64,000 bases of DNA, from positions 293,515 to 357,514 of the forward strand of contig NZ_BAGL01000128.1 of NCBI RefSeq assembly GCF_000308875.1, in the 5' to 3' direction. Position 1 is the first letter of the stretch. Every line of letters begins with the position of its first letter. The notes beneath the pieces are model-generated. The model was not told where the DNA came from and did no database searches. It saw only the letters and a program-made list of their open reading frames with translations. Shown in pieces: positions 49,181 to 56,894 of this stretch. The translations under genes were made by a program, and so were the position numbers. The stretch comes from Nocardia transvalensis NBRC 15921. GTDB taxonomy: Bacteria > Actinomycetota > Actinomycetes > Mycobacteriales > Mycobacteriaceae.

Positions 49181-50785
49181 ATGCTCCCACTGGGACCCGA
49201 TGATCCGACAACCATCGGGCAGTACCGCCTGCTCGGCGTCCTCGGCGTCGGCGGCATGGGACGGGTCTACCTCGGACGCACCAGCGGCGGCCGCACCGTC
49301 GCCGTCAAAGTCGTCCGCCCCGACCTCGCCGGCGACACCGAATTCCGCACCCGATTCCGCCGCGAAGTCGCCGCCGCCCGCCGCGTCGCCGGCCCCTACA
49401 CCGTCCCCGTCCTCGACGCCGACGTCGACGCCCACCGCCCCTGGCTCGCCACCGGATTCGTCTCCGGACTCGCCCTCAGCGACGCCGTCGACAACCACGG
49501 ACCCCTGCCCGAACCCTCCCTCCTCACCCTCGCCGCCGGACTCGCCCGCGCCCTCACCGACGTCCACGCCACCGGCCTCGTCCACCGCGACCTCAAACCC
49601 TCCAACGTCCTGCTCGCCATCGACGGCCCCCGCGTCATCGACTTCGGCATCGCCCGCGCCGCCGAGGACACCGCCCTCACCACCACCGGCAAGATCATCG
49701 GATCCCCGGGATACATGTGCCCCGAACAGATCACCGGCACCGCACCCGTCGGCCCGCCCGCCGACGTCTTCGCCCTCGGCGGCCTGCTCGTCTACGCCGC
49801 CACCGGCACCGGCCCCTTCGGCACCGGCGACACCGTCCCCATGCTGTGGCGAGTCGTCCAGGAGGAACCACGCCTCGACGGCGTCCCCGACACACTGCGC
49901 CCCCTCGTCGCCGCCTGCCTCGCCAAGGACCCCGCCGCCCGGCCCACCCCCGCACAACTCGTCCAGCACCTCGCCGCCACCGACCGCCCCGACACCCGAG
50001 GCTGGCTCCCCGGCCCCATCCTCGAAGACATCAGCCGCCGCACCGTCGCCCTCCTGGACCTCGAAACCGCCGCCCTGCCCGAAGGCCAACCCCAGACCGC
50101 GAACACCCTCCTCAGCCCGCCACACCCACCCTCCGCCCAACACTGGACACCCACCGCCACCGCCATCCCGCACAACCCCCACACCCCGCCACCCACTCCG
50201 GCACCGGCCCCACGATCCAAACGCCCCCTCGCCTACGCCGCCATCGCCGTCGTAATCCTGGCCCTCGTAGGTACGGTCAGCGGCATCCTCGCCTACCAGA
50301 GCAACTCGGGCGGCGGCAGCGGCGCGGCCGCGGCGGGCACCTCGACACAGCGGCCGTCACGAACCGCGGACACCTCTCAATCCGGGAAACCGTCGGAGAC
50401 CGGCAAACCGTCCGACGGCGGGAATTCCTCCGCGGCACTGCCCAAGAGTTACGTCGACACCTGGAAGGGGACCGTCACCGACGGGCTCGCCACCTTCGAC
50501 GTCGTCGTCAGCCTGAAGGCCGGCAAGATAGGGGAGGAACTCGGGACCGCGAGCAACACCGGGCGCACCAGCCACCAGACCTGCAAACGGGCCGAAACCC
50601 TCACCGCGGTCGACGCCGACAAGATCACCCTGCGCGCACGGCTCACCGAGGGCAACAGGACACCCGGCCTGGGCTGCGACGACGACGGGAAGATGTCCAC
50701 CCTCGAACTCAATCGCGACGGCACCATCACCTACTCGATGACCGGACCGCTGTCCCAGCTCACCGGAATCCTGCGCCGGAAATAA
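49181..50785 (+). CDS. Transmembrane Ser/Thr protein kinase (PknB-like architecture)
   Basis: A 534-residue kinase. The catalytic domain spans about 12-275: glycine loop GVLGVGGMGRVYLG, Lys43 in VAVKVV, HRDLKPSNVLL and DFGIARAAEDTALT with an activation segment rich in Thr. A Pro-rich juxtamembrane region (about 285-345), one transmembrane helix (about 350-371) and a Ser/Gly/Lys linker lead to an extracellular domain of about 120 residues with two Cys (TCKRAE, GLGCDDDGK) that I cannot name. No PASTA repeats are present. The ATG after AAGGA was chosen. It probably senses an external cue; its target is unknown. Confidence 0.92.
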   Translation: MLPLGPDDPTTIGQYRLLGVLGVGGMGRVYLGRTSGGRTVAVKVVRPDLAGDTEFRTRFRREVAAARRVAGPYTVPVLDADVDAHRPWLATGFVSGLALSDAVDNHGPLPEPSLLTLAAGLARALTDVHATGLVHRDLKPSNVLLAIDGPRVIDFGIARAAEDTALTTTGKIIGSPGYMCPEQITGTAPVGPPADVFALGGLLVYAATGTGPFGTGDTVPMLWRVVQEEPRLDGVPDTLRPLVAACLAKDPAARPTPAQLVQHLAATDRPDTRGWLPGPILEDISRRTVALLDLETAALPEGQPQTANTLLSPPHPPSAQHWTPTATAIPHNPHTPPPTPAPAPRSKRPLAYAAIAVVILALVGTVSGILAYQSNSGGGSGAAAAGTSTQRPSRTADTSQSGKPSETGKPSDGGNSSAALPKSYVDTWKGTVTDGLATFDVVVSLKAGKIGEELGTASNTGRTSHQTCKRAETLTAVDADKITLRARLTEGNRTPGLGCDDDGKMSTLELNRDGTITYSMTGPLSQLTGILRRK

Positions 50786-50800
50786 CCGGCCGCGCCGGAC

Positions 50801-51319
50801 TCACACCACCAGTTCGAAGATGTCACCCGGGTTCACGTGGTCGTACAGCGCCTTCGCGCCGTCCGGGGTCATTCGGATGCAGCCGTGCGACTGTTCCTCG
50901 ATGGGGCCGATATGGGTGGCGATATCACCGTTGAAGAACACCGCCCAGCGCATTTCCGCGTTGTGCATGGTGCTCCAGTGATATTCCTTCTTGAACGCCG
51001 CCTTGAAAACACCCGGGGGAGTCTCGTATCCCGGCCGGCCGTGCGAAATCGGCGTCGGCCCGAACACGACCTTGCCGTCGTCCAGCAGCCAGGCCTCGTT
51101 GGTCGACAACCGCATGCACACCTTGGCGCCCTCTTGGGTACACGGCGACACCACCGGCGCCGGAGGAACCACCGGCGCCACACCGGGAATGTCCGGGCCA
51201 CCGGGCCACAATGGATCCGCCTGCGCGGGCCCCGCGAGCATCAACCCCACCGATGCCGCTCCGATGCCGACGCACATCGCCGACCGCACCGTCCAACCGA
51301 GATAACGCTTGCCGCTCAT
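50801..51319 (-). CDS. Secreted L,D-transpeptidase (YkuD type)
   Basis: A 172-residue exported enzyme. The signal peptide ends at AQADP (about residue 35), a Pro/Val spacer follows, and the YkuD catalytic domain covers about 65-172. The active site is HIGPIEEQSHGCIRM, with the nucleophile Cys in SHGCIRM (about 147). It forms 3-3 peptidoglycan cross-links or attaches proteins to peptidoglycan outside the cell. It lacks the Ig-like domains of LdtMt2, so it is the short form. It converges with the Ser/Thr kinase gene across 15 bp. Confidence 0.92.
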   Translation of the reverse strand: MSGKRYLGWTVRSAMCVGIGAASVGLMLAGPAQADPLWPGGPDIPGVAPVVPPAPVVSPCTQEGAKVCMRLSTNEAWLLDDGKVVFGPTPISHGRPGYETPPGVFKAAFKKEYHWSTMHNAEMRWAVFFNGDIATHIGPIEEQSHGCIRMTPDGAKALYDHVNPGDIFELVV

Positions 51320-51536
51320 CGAGCACCGACCTCTCTGGCCTCGCCCGCCGCCAGGCAGATGACGGGACCGTCTCGAGCATCAAGGACCAACAAAGAGAAA
51401 CCAATCTTAATCCGCCTCCGAGCACCCGTAACCCGAAATGCCCCCACACCCGACCGATATTCACCACCCACGCTACGTTTCCGCAACAATATGCAGTAAA
51501 CGCGATTACTCGGCGACCCCTGCGTCAGTCTATAGT

Positions 51537-51553
51537 TTCGTCACTGTGACGAA
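51537..51553. promoter_or_regulatory. Perfect 17-bp palindrome TTCGTCAC-T-GTGACGAA
   Basis: An exact inverted repeat with a single central base, about 220 bp upstream of the L,D-transpeptidase start. The same core occurs upstream of the Ser/Thr kinase gene. Operator-like. Confidence 0.55.
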
Positions 51554-51792
51554 TTAGCCAGGAATTCCTCGGCATCGGCGGGGAAGGGTTCGAAGATATC
51601 GGGAAAGATCACGCGGAACGACCCTGTGTGAACGTCGTGGAATTTTTCCCGCCAGAGGCGGAAATCGCCGAAAAGATCCCAAACGGCCAAATCTGCCCCA
51701 AGTCGACCAACGGAACGACCGCAGACGCTCGGTGCGCACGACACGGACGCGACTACGGACCTGGGGTCGCGTCGAGGATGCCATGAAGCCAA
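51541..51792 (-). other. Possible gene fragment, 83 codons
   Basis: The open frame ends with FRVIFPDIFEPFPADAEEFL, which has normal amino-acid balance, unlike the Arg/Pro-rich shadows elsewhere. The first half is less convincing, no ribosome site is seen, and I do not recognise a family. It may be the 3' remnant of a lost gene. Confidence 0.25.
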
Positions 51793-52020
51793 ACACGATG
51801 CGGCACAGCACAGTTGACGCCTCCACCTGCCACCGTTACAACGCCGATAATCAACATTATGTCAAGTGGAAGCCAGGAGCGCTGCCCTCGCATGCGTGGA
51901 TTAGGCCGACGCCTCCGGACCGGATCACACCCACTATCCCCTCCGGGCCGCCGGGCGAGCCACCGGAGCGGCACGCCTCGCCCGACCCACTCGATATCCC
52001 CACACCGCCGGACCCTGCTA

Positions 52021-52082
52021 TTTCCGGCGCGCTTTTGGCCGGAATCTCTTGAAGTGGTTTCCGGCCAAAAGCGTGCCGGAAA
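52021..52082. repeat. Long inverted repeat, copy 2 of the dispersed family
   Basis: Two 24-nt arms with one mismatch flank a 14-nt loop. The arms match the 11.9-kb copy except at the G/C pair in GCGCGC/GCGTGC. It is followed by direct repeats of GTGCCGGAAAATCTRGGTTG up to about 52115. Confidence 0.85.
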
Positions 52083-52194
52083 ATCTAGGTTGGTGTGCCG
52101 GAAAATCTGGGTTGTCGTGCTGGGAGCCCCTGGTTGGCGTGCTACAGGTTTCTGCATGCTACTCCCCCCGCGTTCCGAGTCTCCCGCATCGAAA

Positions 52195-52207
52195 CGTCAC
52201 AGTGACG
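52195..52207. promoter_or_regulatory. CGTCAC-A-GTGACG palindrome overlapping the DMT permease stop
   Basis: A perfect 13-bp palindrome, followed by GAATTGTGAC. Same family as the sites at 49.03 and 51.54 kb. It overlaps the stop codon of the minus-strand permease, so a role for that gene as operator is unlikely. Confidence 0.4.
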
Positions 52208-53117
52208 GAATTGTGACGGCCTTCTCGCTGTCCGATTCACTGTGCGTCTGGGTCGCGTTGCCGAAGACGGCTACGGCGACGGCTGCCGCGATCGCGAGGA
52301 AGAATCCCACGACCGCCAGCCACCCCAGCCCGGGTTTGGACGTGTCGCCGAGCAGCAGTACGCCGACGATCCCGGGAACCACCGTTTCACCGACGACCAA
52401 CGCCGCCGTCGCGCCGTTCACGGAACCGAGTTGCAGTGCGACAGTGTGGAGATAGAAGCCGCCGATGCCCGCGAAGGCGATGGTCCATGCGGCAGGATCG
52501 GTGACAAGGGCCGGAATGTGTATCGGGTCGACGCCTTTGACGATGCGGACCGCTATCGCCAGCGCCCCGAAGAGCAATCCCGACGCGAGGCCGGCGGCAA
52601 CCGCTCCCCGCGATCCGAGGTGACGCACCACGACCTGGCTGACCACGAACAGCAGCACCGAGACGATCAGCACGCCCCAGTGCAACCGGGGATCGTCGCT
52701 GCCACCGCCCTCGTGCCCGGCGGCGAAGCCGAGCGCGGCGAGCGCGAGGACCACCGAGCAGACCGCGATCCAATCCCGGGCGTGCAGGCGGATTCCGAGA
52801 ACGAAGATGCCCAGGACCGCGGTGACGACGAGGTTCGCGCTCATGATCGTCTGCGACAGGAACAGCGGGATCAATCGCGCCGATACCGCGTTGCCCGCGA
52901 AGCCGATCACATCCAGCACGGTGCCGACGACGAACCAGACCGTCAGTGCCGCGGCAACGGTGGAAGACAGTGTCGGGGCACCGGTGTGGGTCGACTGACC
53001 GGATCTACCCGCTGCCTGCGCGGCAGCGGCCGACCGGCGGGCGGCGTACGCCTGCAGGATCGACCCCGCGCCGAATCCCACACAGGCGAGCAACGCGGCG
53101 AACAAGCCGATGAGCAT
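52197..53117 (-). CDS. DMT/EamA-like membrane transporter
   Basis: A 306-residue protein with about nine to ten hydrophobic helices. It starts at MLIGLFAALLACVGFGAGSI, the usual opening of actinobacterial drug/metabolite transporters of this kind. The internal repeat SQTIMSANLVVTAVLGIFVLG and VVGETVVPGIVGVLLLGD mark the two halves of the EamA fold. A GTG 72 nt upstream gives a longer, polar N-terminus and is possible. Substrate unknown. It stands alone, 96 bp after the epoxide hydrolase gene on the same strand. Confidence 0.8.
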   Translation of the reverse strand: MLIGLFAALLACVGFGAGSILQAYAARRSAAAAQAAGRSGQSTHTGAPTLSSTVAAALTVWFVVGTVLDVIGFAGNAVSARLIPLFLSQTIMSANLVVTAVLGIFVLGIRLHARDWIAVCSVVLALAALGFAAGHEGGGSDDPRLHWGVLIVSVLLFVVSQVVVRHLGSRGAVAAGLASGLLFGALAIAVRIVKGVDPIHIPALVTDPAAWTIAFAGIGGFYLHTVALQLGSVNGATAALVVGETVVPGIVGVLLLGDTSKPGLGWLAVVGFFLAIAAAVAVAVFGNATQTHSESDSEKAVTIPSL

Positions 53118-53213
53118 CGAGGCAATCCCGTCTGTCCAGGGAGAGGACACTTCCAGGCGCACAGCAGCACCGATCGGTCGCTCATCCACTCGCCACCGTA
53201 GATCACCCGCGAT

Positions 53214-54404
53214 CTACCGGCCAACCCGCCGACCAGCGGCATTCCCCTCAGCGGCCAGTACCGCCGCGAGTCCTTCTTGCAGGTCCTTGACGAAATATTC
53301 GGGAACTTCCAGGGACGGGAAGTGTCCCCCGGTTTCGGGTTCTCGCCATCGGACGATCTGCCGGTAGCGCTGCTGAGCCCAAGGGCGCGGGCACTTTTCG
53401 ACGTCGCGGGGGTACATGGTGAGTGCGGAGGGGACGTCGACGCGGAGTTCGGGGTCGAGCGAGTTGTGGCTTTCGTAGTAGATGCGGGCCGCCGATGCGC
53501 CGGTCCGTGTGAGCCAGTACAGGGTGACGTCGTCGAGCAGGCGGTCCATGGAGATCGTTTCGAAGGGGCTGTCTTCGGTGTCGGTCCATTCGGCGAATTT
53601 GTCGAGGATCCAGGCGAGTAGCCCGATCGGTGAGTCGACGAGCGAGTAGCCGATGGTCTGCGGCCGGGTCGCCTGTTGCTTGGCGTATGCCGCGCGGTGG
53701 CGCCAGAAATGGCGGGTGTCCTCGATCCATCGGCGCTCGACCTCCGTCAGTCCGTCGGTGGTCAGTCCGGGCGGCGCTTCCGCGAATGTCGTGTGGATGC
53801 CGAGGACGTGCTGCGGGAATCTGCCGCCGAGCACCGTGGTGATATTGCCTCCCCAGTCGCCGCCGTGGGCTGCGAATGTGCGGTAGCCGAGCCGTCCCAT
53901 CAGTTCCACCCAGGCGGCCGCGATCTTTTCGGTTCCCCATCCGGTGGTGGCCGGCTTGTCGCTGTAGCCGAAGCCCGGGAGCGACGGGACCACGACGTGG
54001 AATGCGGGTGTGTTCGCGTCTGCCGGGTCCGCCAGTTCGTCCACCACATCGATGAACCGGGCGACGCTGTCCGGCCATCCGTGCGTCAGGATCAGCGGAG
54101 TGGCGTCCGCGCGCGGGGATCGGCGGTGCAGGAAGTGGATTCCCAGATCGTCGATGGTCGTGCGGAATTGGCCGATCCGGTCGAGGCGCTCTTCGAACGA
54201 CCGCCAGTCGTATCCGGTGCGCCAGTAGTGCACGACGTCGAGGAGGTCGGCCAGCGGAACGCCCTGGTCCCATCGGTGCGGGTCGGGCGCGGCGCGGTAG
54301 ACGGTCTCGGCCTCCGGTAGCCGTGCGGCGGCCAGTCGTGCGCGCAGGTCGTCGAGGTCGGCGTCGGTCGCGTGGGCTTCGAACGCGTGCACGTCGGTGG
54401 GCAT
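53214..54404 (-). CDS. Epoxide hydrolase, microsomal type (EHN plus alpha/beta-hydrolase)
   Basis: A 396-residue enzyme that hydrates epoxides to diols. The N-terminal EHN domain covers about 1-105 (RARLAAARLPEAE, GYDWRSFEERL), then the hydrolase fold: oxyanion motif THGWPDS, nucleophile Asp in HGGDWGGNI (about 185) and His in ETGGHFPSLEVPE (about 365). A Tyr of the lid is in the LYWLTRTG region. AGGAGGT lies 4 nt before the ATG. Its promoter, TTGCCA-18-TAGAAC, is covered by two copies of an AACCGGCTAAG operator shared with the divergent CGNR regulator. Confidence 0.92.
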   Translation of the reverse strand: MPTDVHAFEAHATDADLDDLRARLAAARLPEAETVYRAAPDPHRWDQGVPLADLLDVVHYWRTGYDWRSFEERLDRIGQFRTTIDDLGIHFLHRRSPRADATPLILTHGWPDSVARFIDVVDELADPADANTPAFHVVVPSLPGFGYSDKPATTGWGTEKIAAAWVELMGRLGYRTFAAHGGDWGGNITTVLGGRFPQHVLGIHTTFAEAPPGLTTDGLTEVERRWIEDTRHFWRHRAAYAKQQATRPQTIGYSLVDSPIGLLAWILDKFAEWTDTEDSPFETISMDRLLDDVTLYWLTRTGASAARIYYESHNSLDPELRVDVPSALTMYPRDVEKCPRPWAQQRYRQIVRWREPETGGHFPSLEVPEYFVKDLQEGLAAVLAAEGNAAGRRVGR

Positions 54405-54424
54405 GGGACCTCCTGGTCGTTGAG

Positions 54425-54441
54425 AACCGGCTAAGACGGTT
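54425..54441. promoter_or_regulatory. AACCGGCTAAGACGGTT operator, copy 1
   Basis: Part of the perfect dyad GAACCG-N7-CGGTTC. It overlaps the -10 (TAGAAC) of the epoxide hydrolase gene. Confidence 0.7.
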
Positions 54442-54466
54442 CTAGCATCTCGCCGCGTCCACTGGC

Positions 54467-54483
54467 AACCGGCTAAGGTGGTT
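54467..54483. promoter_or_regulatory. AACCGGCTAAGGTGGTT operator, copy 2
   Basis: Same 17-mer with two changes, 42 bp from copy 1 (four helical turns) and in the same orientation. It covers the TTGCCA -35 of the epoxide hydrolase and the TAAGGT -10 of the CGNR gene. Confidence 0.7.
54474..54479 (+). promoter_or_regulatory. -10 element (TAAGGT), leaderless CGNR gene
   Basis: TAAGGT ends 6 nt before the ATG. No ribosome site is present. Confidence 0.5.
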
Positions 54484-54485
54484 CC

Positions 54486-55061
54486 ATGCCTGCTGAGTTC
54501 CCCGACTTCCGCCTCGGTAGCGTGCTGGCGACCAGCTTCACCGCGACGCTGACCGAGCGTCAGGGTGAGGCCGTGGAGCGCATTCCCACGCCGCAGCGAC
54601 TGGTCGACTGGCTGGCGGTGATCGGTCTAGCTGTCGAGTCCTGCACCCCCGACGAGCTGGAACTCGCGCGGGAACTGCGGGAATCTGTTCACGCCGCGGC
54701 GACAGCGGCCGCGATCGGAGCCCCACTCCCCCCATCTGCCGTGCGAATCATCAACGACCGCAGCATTCAGGGCCGGGCGGCGGCTGTCCTGACGCCCGAG
54801 GGCAATCGGGAATGGCGACTGGGTTCGGCGTCTCGCGTCGAGGATGCCCTGAGCGTGATCGCCGCCGACGCGATCGACATCATCTCGGGTGAGCGAGACG
54901 GACGATTGGCGCTGTGTGCCTCGCCGACGTGCCGAGCGGCGTTCTTCGACACCAGCCAGAGCCGCACCCGCAAATGGTGTGAGATGAACACGTGCGGTAA
55001 TCGCCAGAAGAAAGCCCGCTTCACTGCCAACCAGCGCAAGAAGATTCGAGCCGCGGAGTGA
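54486..55061 (+). CDS. CGNR zinc-finger regulator (ABATE domain)
   Basis: A 191-residue protein with a helical ABATE-type N-terminal domain (to about 135) and a C-terminal CGNR zinc finger. The ligands are C-x4-C (CASPTC) and C-x4-C (CEMNTC), followed by GNRQKKARF. Members are thought to be DNA-binding transcription regulators, often beside the genes they control. It is divergent from the epoxide hydrolase, with two matching operators between, so local regulation and autoregulation are likely. Confidence 0.9.
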   Translation: MPAEFPDFRLGSVLATSFTATLTERQGEAVERIPTPQRLVDWLAVIGLAVESCTPDELELARELRESVHAAATAAAIGAPLPPSAVRIINDRSIQGRAAAVLTPEGNREWRLGSASRVEDALSVIAADAIDIISGERDGRLALCASPTCRAAFFDTSQSRTRKWCEMNTCGNRQKKARFTANQRKKIRAAE

Positions 55062-55068
55062 TCGTCAT

Positions 55069-55458
55069 CTACGCGTGCGGGCCCAGGGGCAGCAGCGGGA
55101 GGTGGGTGGTGAGGCAGAACGGGTGACCGGCGGGGTCGAGCAGGACGCGCCACCTGTCGGGCTGGGGTTGGCGGTCGGCGCGGCGGGCACCGAGGTGCAC
55201 GGATTCTCGTTCGCCGCTGTCCAGGTCGTCGACGACGAGGTCGAGGTGCTGGTTGTTCGGGGTGTCGCCGCCGGGCCAGGTCGGCGGGGCGTAGTCCTGG
55301 ACGCGGACGGTGGCGAGGACGCCGCGGGTGGTGTGGACCACGGCGACGTTGTCGTCGCGGTAGACGATCTCGCCGCCGAGCATCGCCGCCCAGAATGCGG
55401 CGAGCGCGGTCTCGTCGGCGCAGTTGAGAGTGATCAGGCCCAGCTGAGCGATCCCCAC
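55069..55458 (-). CDS. VOC/glyoxalase-fold protein
   Basis: A 129-residue metal-pocket protein of the vicinal-oxygen-chelate superfamily. Two beta-alpha-beta-beta-beta modules: LGLITLNCADETALAAFWAAML, then NNQHLDLVVDDLDSGERE and VLLDPAGHPFCLTTH. Actinomycetes carry many of these; roles range from resistance to isomerisation, and none can be chosen here. TATGAT 6 nt before the GTG indicates a leaderless transcript and argues against the ATG 18 nt upstream. It converges with the CGNR gene across 7 bp. Confidence 0.85.
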   Translation of the reverse strand: MGIAQLGLITLNCADETALAAFWAAMLGGEIVYRDDNVAVVHTTRGVLATVRVQDYAPPTWPGGDTPNNQHLDLVVDDLDSGERESVHLGARRADRQPQPDRWRVLLDPAGHPFCLTTHLPLLPLGPHA

Positions 55459-55464
55459 GGCCCG

Positions 55465-55470
55465 ATCATA
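55465..55470 (-). promoter_or_regulatory. -10 element (TATGAT), leaderless VOC gene
   Basis: TATGAT matches the extended sigma-70-type -10 in all but one base and ends 6 nt before the GTG. Confidence 0.55.
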
Positions 55471-55558
55471 CGGCATCGGGCGGGCGAAATGCCCCTGGGC
55501 ACAACATGTTCCGGCGGTTACCGGCCGGGGCGTGTTGCCCGGCCGGTAACCGTGCCGA

Positions 55559-56680
55559 TCAGGAGTTGTTGAGTTTGTTCAACCGCTCGCAGGACTCGAG
55601 GTACTCCTCGATGAGGCGCTGCATGACGTCGGCGGTGCGGTCGATCTTGCGCATCATGCCGACGACCTGGCCGACCGGGTTGAAGTTGACGTCCTTGGCG
55701 GCCTCCGGGTAGCGGTGGCCGCGCTTGACGCCGTCGAGGGCGACCATCATCTGCAGTGGCATGGGCAGCGGGTCGGGGGTCTCGGCGGATTCCCAGGCGT
55801 CGGTCCATTCGTTGCGCAGCATGCGGCAGGGCTTGCCGGTCCACGACCGCGAGCGCACGGTGTCGTGGCTGGAGGCGTCGATGTAGGTCTGCATCTGCGC
55901 GGGCGGCACGTTGGCCTCCTCGACGGTGAGCCAGAGCGATCCGGTCCAGGCTCCGGCGGCGCCCATGGCCATGGCGGCGGCGATCTGGCGGCCGCTGCCG
56001 ATGCCGCCGGCGGCGAGTACGGGCAGGTCGCCGACGGCGTCGATGACCTGGGGCCACAGCACCAGCGAGGAGATCTCGCCGCAGTGCCCGCCGCCCTCGG
56101 TGCCTTGGCAGACAACGAAATCCAGGCCGGCGTTCTTGTGGTTGAGGGCGTGCTTGACCGATCCGCACAGCGCGCCGATGAGGCGGCCGGAGTCCTGTAC
56201 CTGCTTGATGACGTCGTCCGGCGGGGTGCCCAGCGCGTTGGCGACCAGCTTGGCCTTGGGGTGCTTCAGGATGACCTCGACCTGCGGGGCGGCGGTGGTG
56301 GCGGTCCAGCCGAGCAGCTGGTTGTGGCGCTCGCCGTCGGGCAGGTGCGGGACGCCGTGGTCGGCGAGGATCTTCTCGGCGAAGTCGCGGTGGCCCTGGG
56401 GTACGAGTTCGCCGAGTTTGGCTTCCAGTTCCTCGGGGCTGAGGCCCTCGATGCCTTTGCCCTCGTATTTGGAGGGGATCACCAGGTCGACGCCGTAGAC
56501 GCCGTGGACGTGCTCGTCGAGCCAGGCCAGTTCGACCTCGAGCTCCTCGGCGGTGAATCCGACCGCACCCAGGACGCCCAGTCCGCCGGCGTTGCTGACG
56601 GCGGCGGCGACGTCTCGGCAGTGGGTGAAGGCGAAGATGGGGACGTCGATACCCAGTCGTTCGCAGATCTCGGTACGCAT
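55559..56680 (-). CDS. Nitronate monooxygenase / 2-nitropropane dioxygenase family flavoprotein
   Basis: A 373-residue FMN TIM-barrel enzyme. FMN-binding pieces are AAAVSNAGGLGVLGA, VVCQGTEGGGHCGE (about 215) and VLAAGGIGSGRQIAAAMAMGAAG (phosphate loop, truncated here). A typical substrate is an alkyl nitronate, but mycobacterial relatives such as Rv3553 lie in cholesterol-catabolism regulons and are probably enoyl- or acyl-CoA oxidoreductases. The ATG was chosen by family N-terminus (MRTEICERLGIDVPI). A site matching the KstR consensus lies 57 bp upstream, linking this gene to sterol degradation. Confidence 0.9.
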   Translation of the reverse strand: MRTEICERLGIDVPIFAFTHCRDVAAAVSNAGGLGVLGAVGFTAEELEVELAWLDEHVHGVYGVDLVIPSKYEGKGIEGLSPEELEAKLGELVPQGHRDFAEKILADHGVPHLPDGERHNQLLGWTATTAAPQVEVILKHPKAKLVANALGTPPDDVIKQVQDSGRLIGALCGSVKHALNHKNAGLDFVVCQGTEGGGHCGEISSLVLWPQVIDAVGDLPVLAAGGIGSGRQIAAAMAMGAAGAWTGSLWLTVEEANVPPAQMQTYIDASSHDTVRSRSWTGKPCRMLRNEWTDAWESAETPDPLPMPLQMMVALDGVKRGHRYPEAAKDVNFNPVGQVVGMMRKIDRTADVMQRLIEEYLESCERLNKLNNS

Positions 56681-56736
56681 GGCCTGGTGGACTCCTCTTG
56701 TCTTCTGCCGGCGCTGGTAGGTCTCGCCGCACACAC

Positions 56737-56750
56737 TAGAACACGTTTCA
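56737..56750. promoter_or_regulatory. KstR-like operator
   Basis: TAGAACACGTTTCA fits TNNAACNNGTTNNA, the recalled consensus for KstR, the TetR repressor of cholesterol catabolism. It lies in the promoter region of the nitronate monooxygenase gene. Confidence 0.6.
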
Positions 56751-56894
56751 GAATTAGACTAGCGCGTACGGGTCGCCAAATCGAGAGCGACGCGGAGAAG
56801 TGGGTAGATCACCGGGTATTGGGACCCCGTTCCGGAGCCGGGCACGCCCGAGCGGGCTGCCACAATGGGGGCAACCCGTTCTAGTTGTGTGGGG

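Larger units (their letters stand above)
51320..52196. other. Gene-poor, lower-GC region with palindrome, fragment ORF and repeats
   Basis: About 880 bp without a firm gene. It contains an AT-richer stretch (51.40-51.87 kb) unlike its surroundings, a 17-bp perfect palindrome, a minus-strand open frame ending inside that palindrome, the second long inverted repeat, and short direct repeats of GTGCCGGAAAATCT. It looks like a junction where foreign or decayed DNA sits. Confidence 0.5.

Noticed and set aside
48987..50255. 422-codon Ser/Pro/Thr-rich open frame overlapping the Ser/Thr kinase gene
   Set aside because: Looks mucin-like but is the plus-one reading of the C-biased kinase gene, which has all kinase motifs in its own frame.
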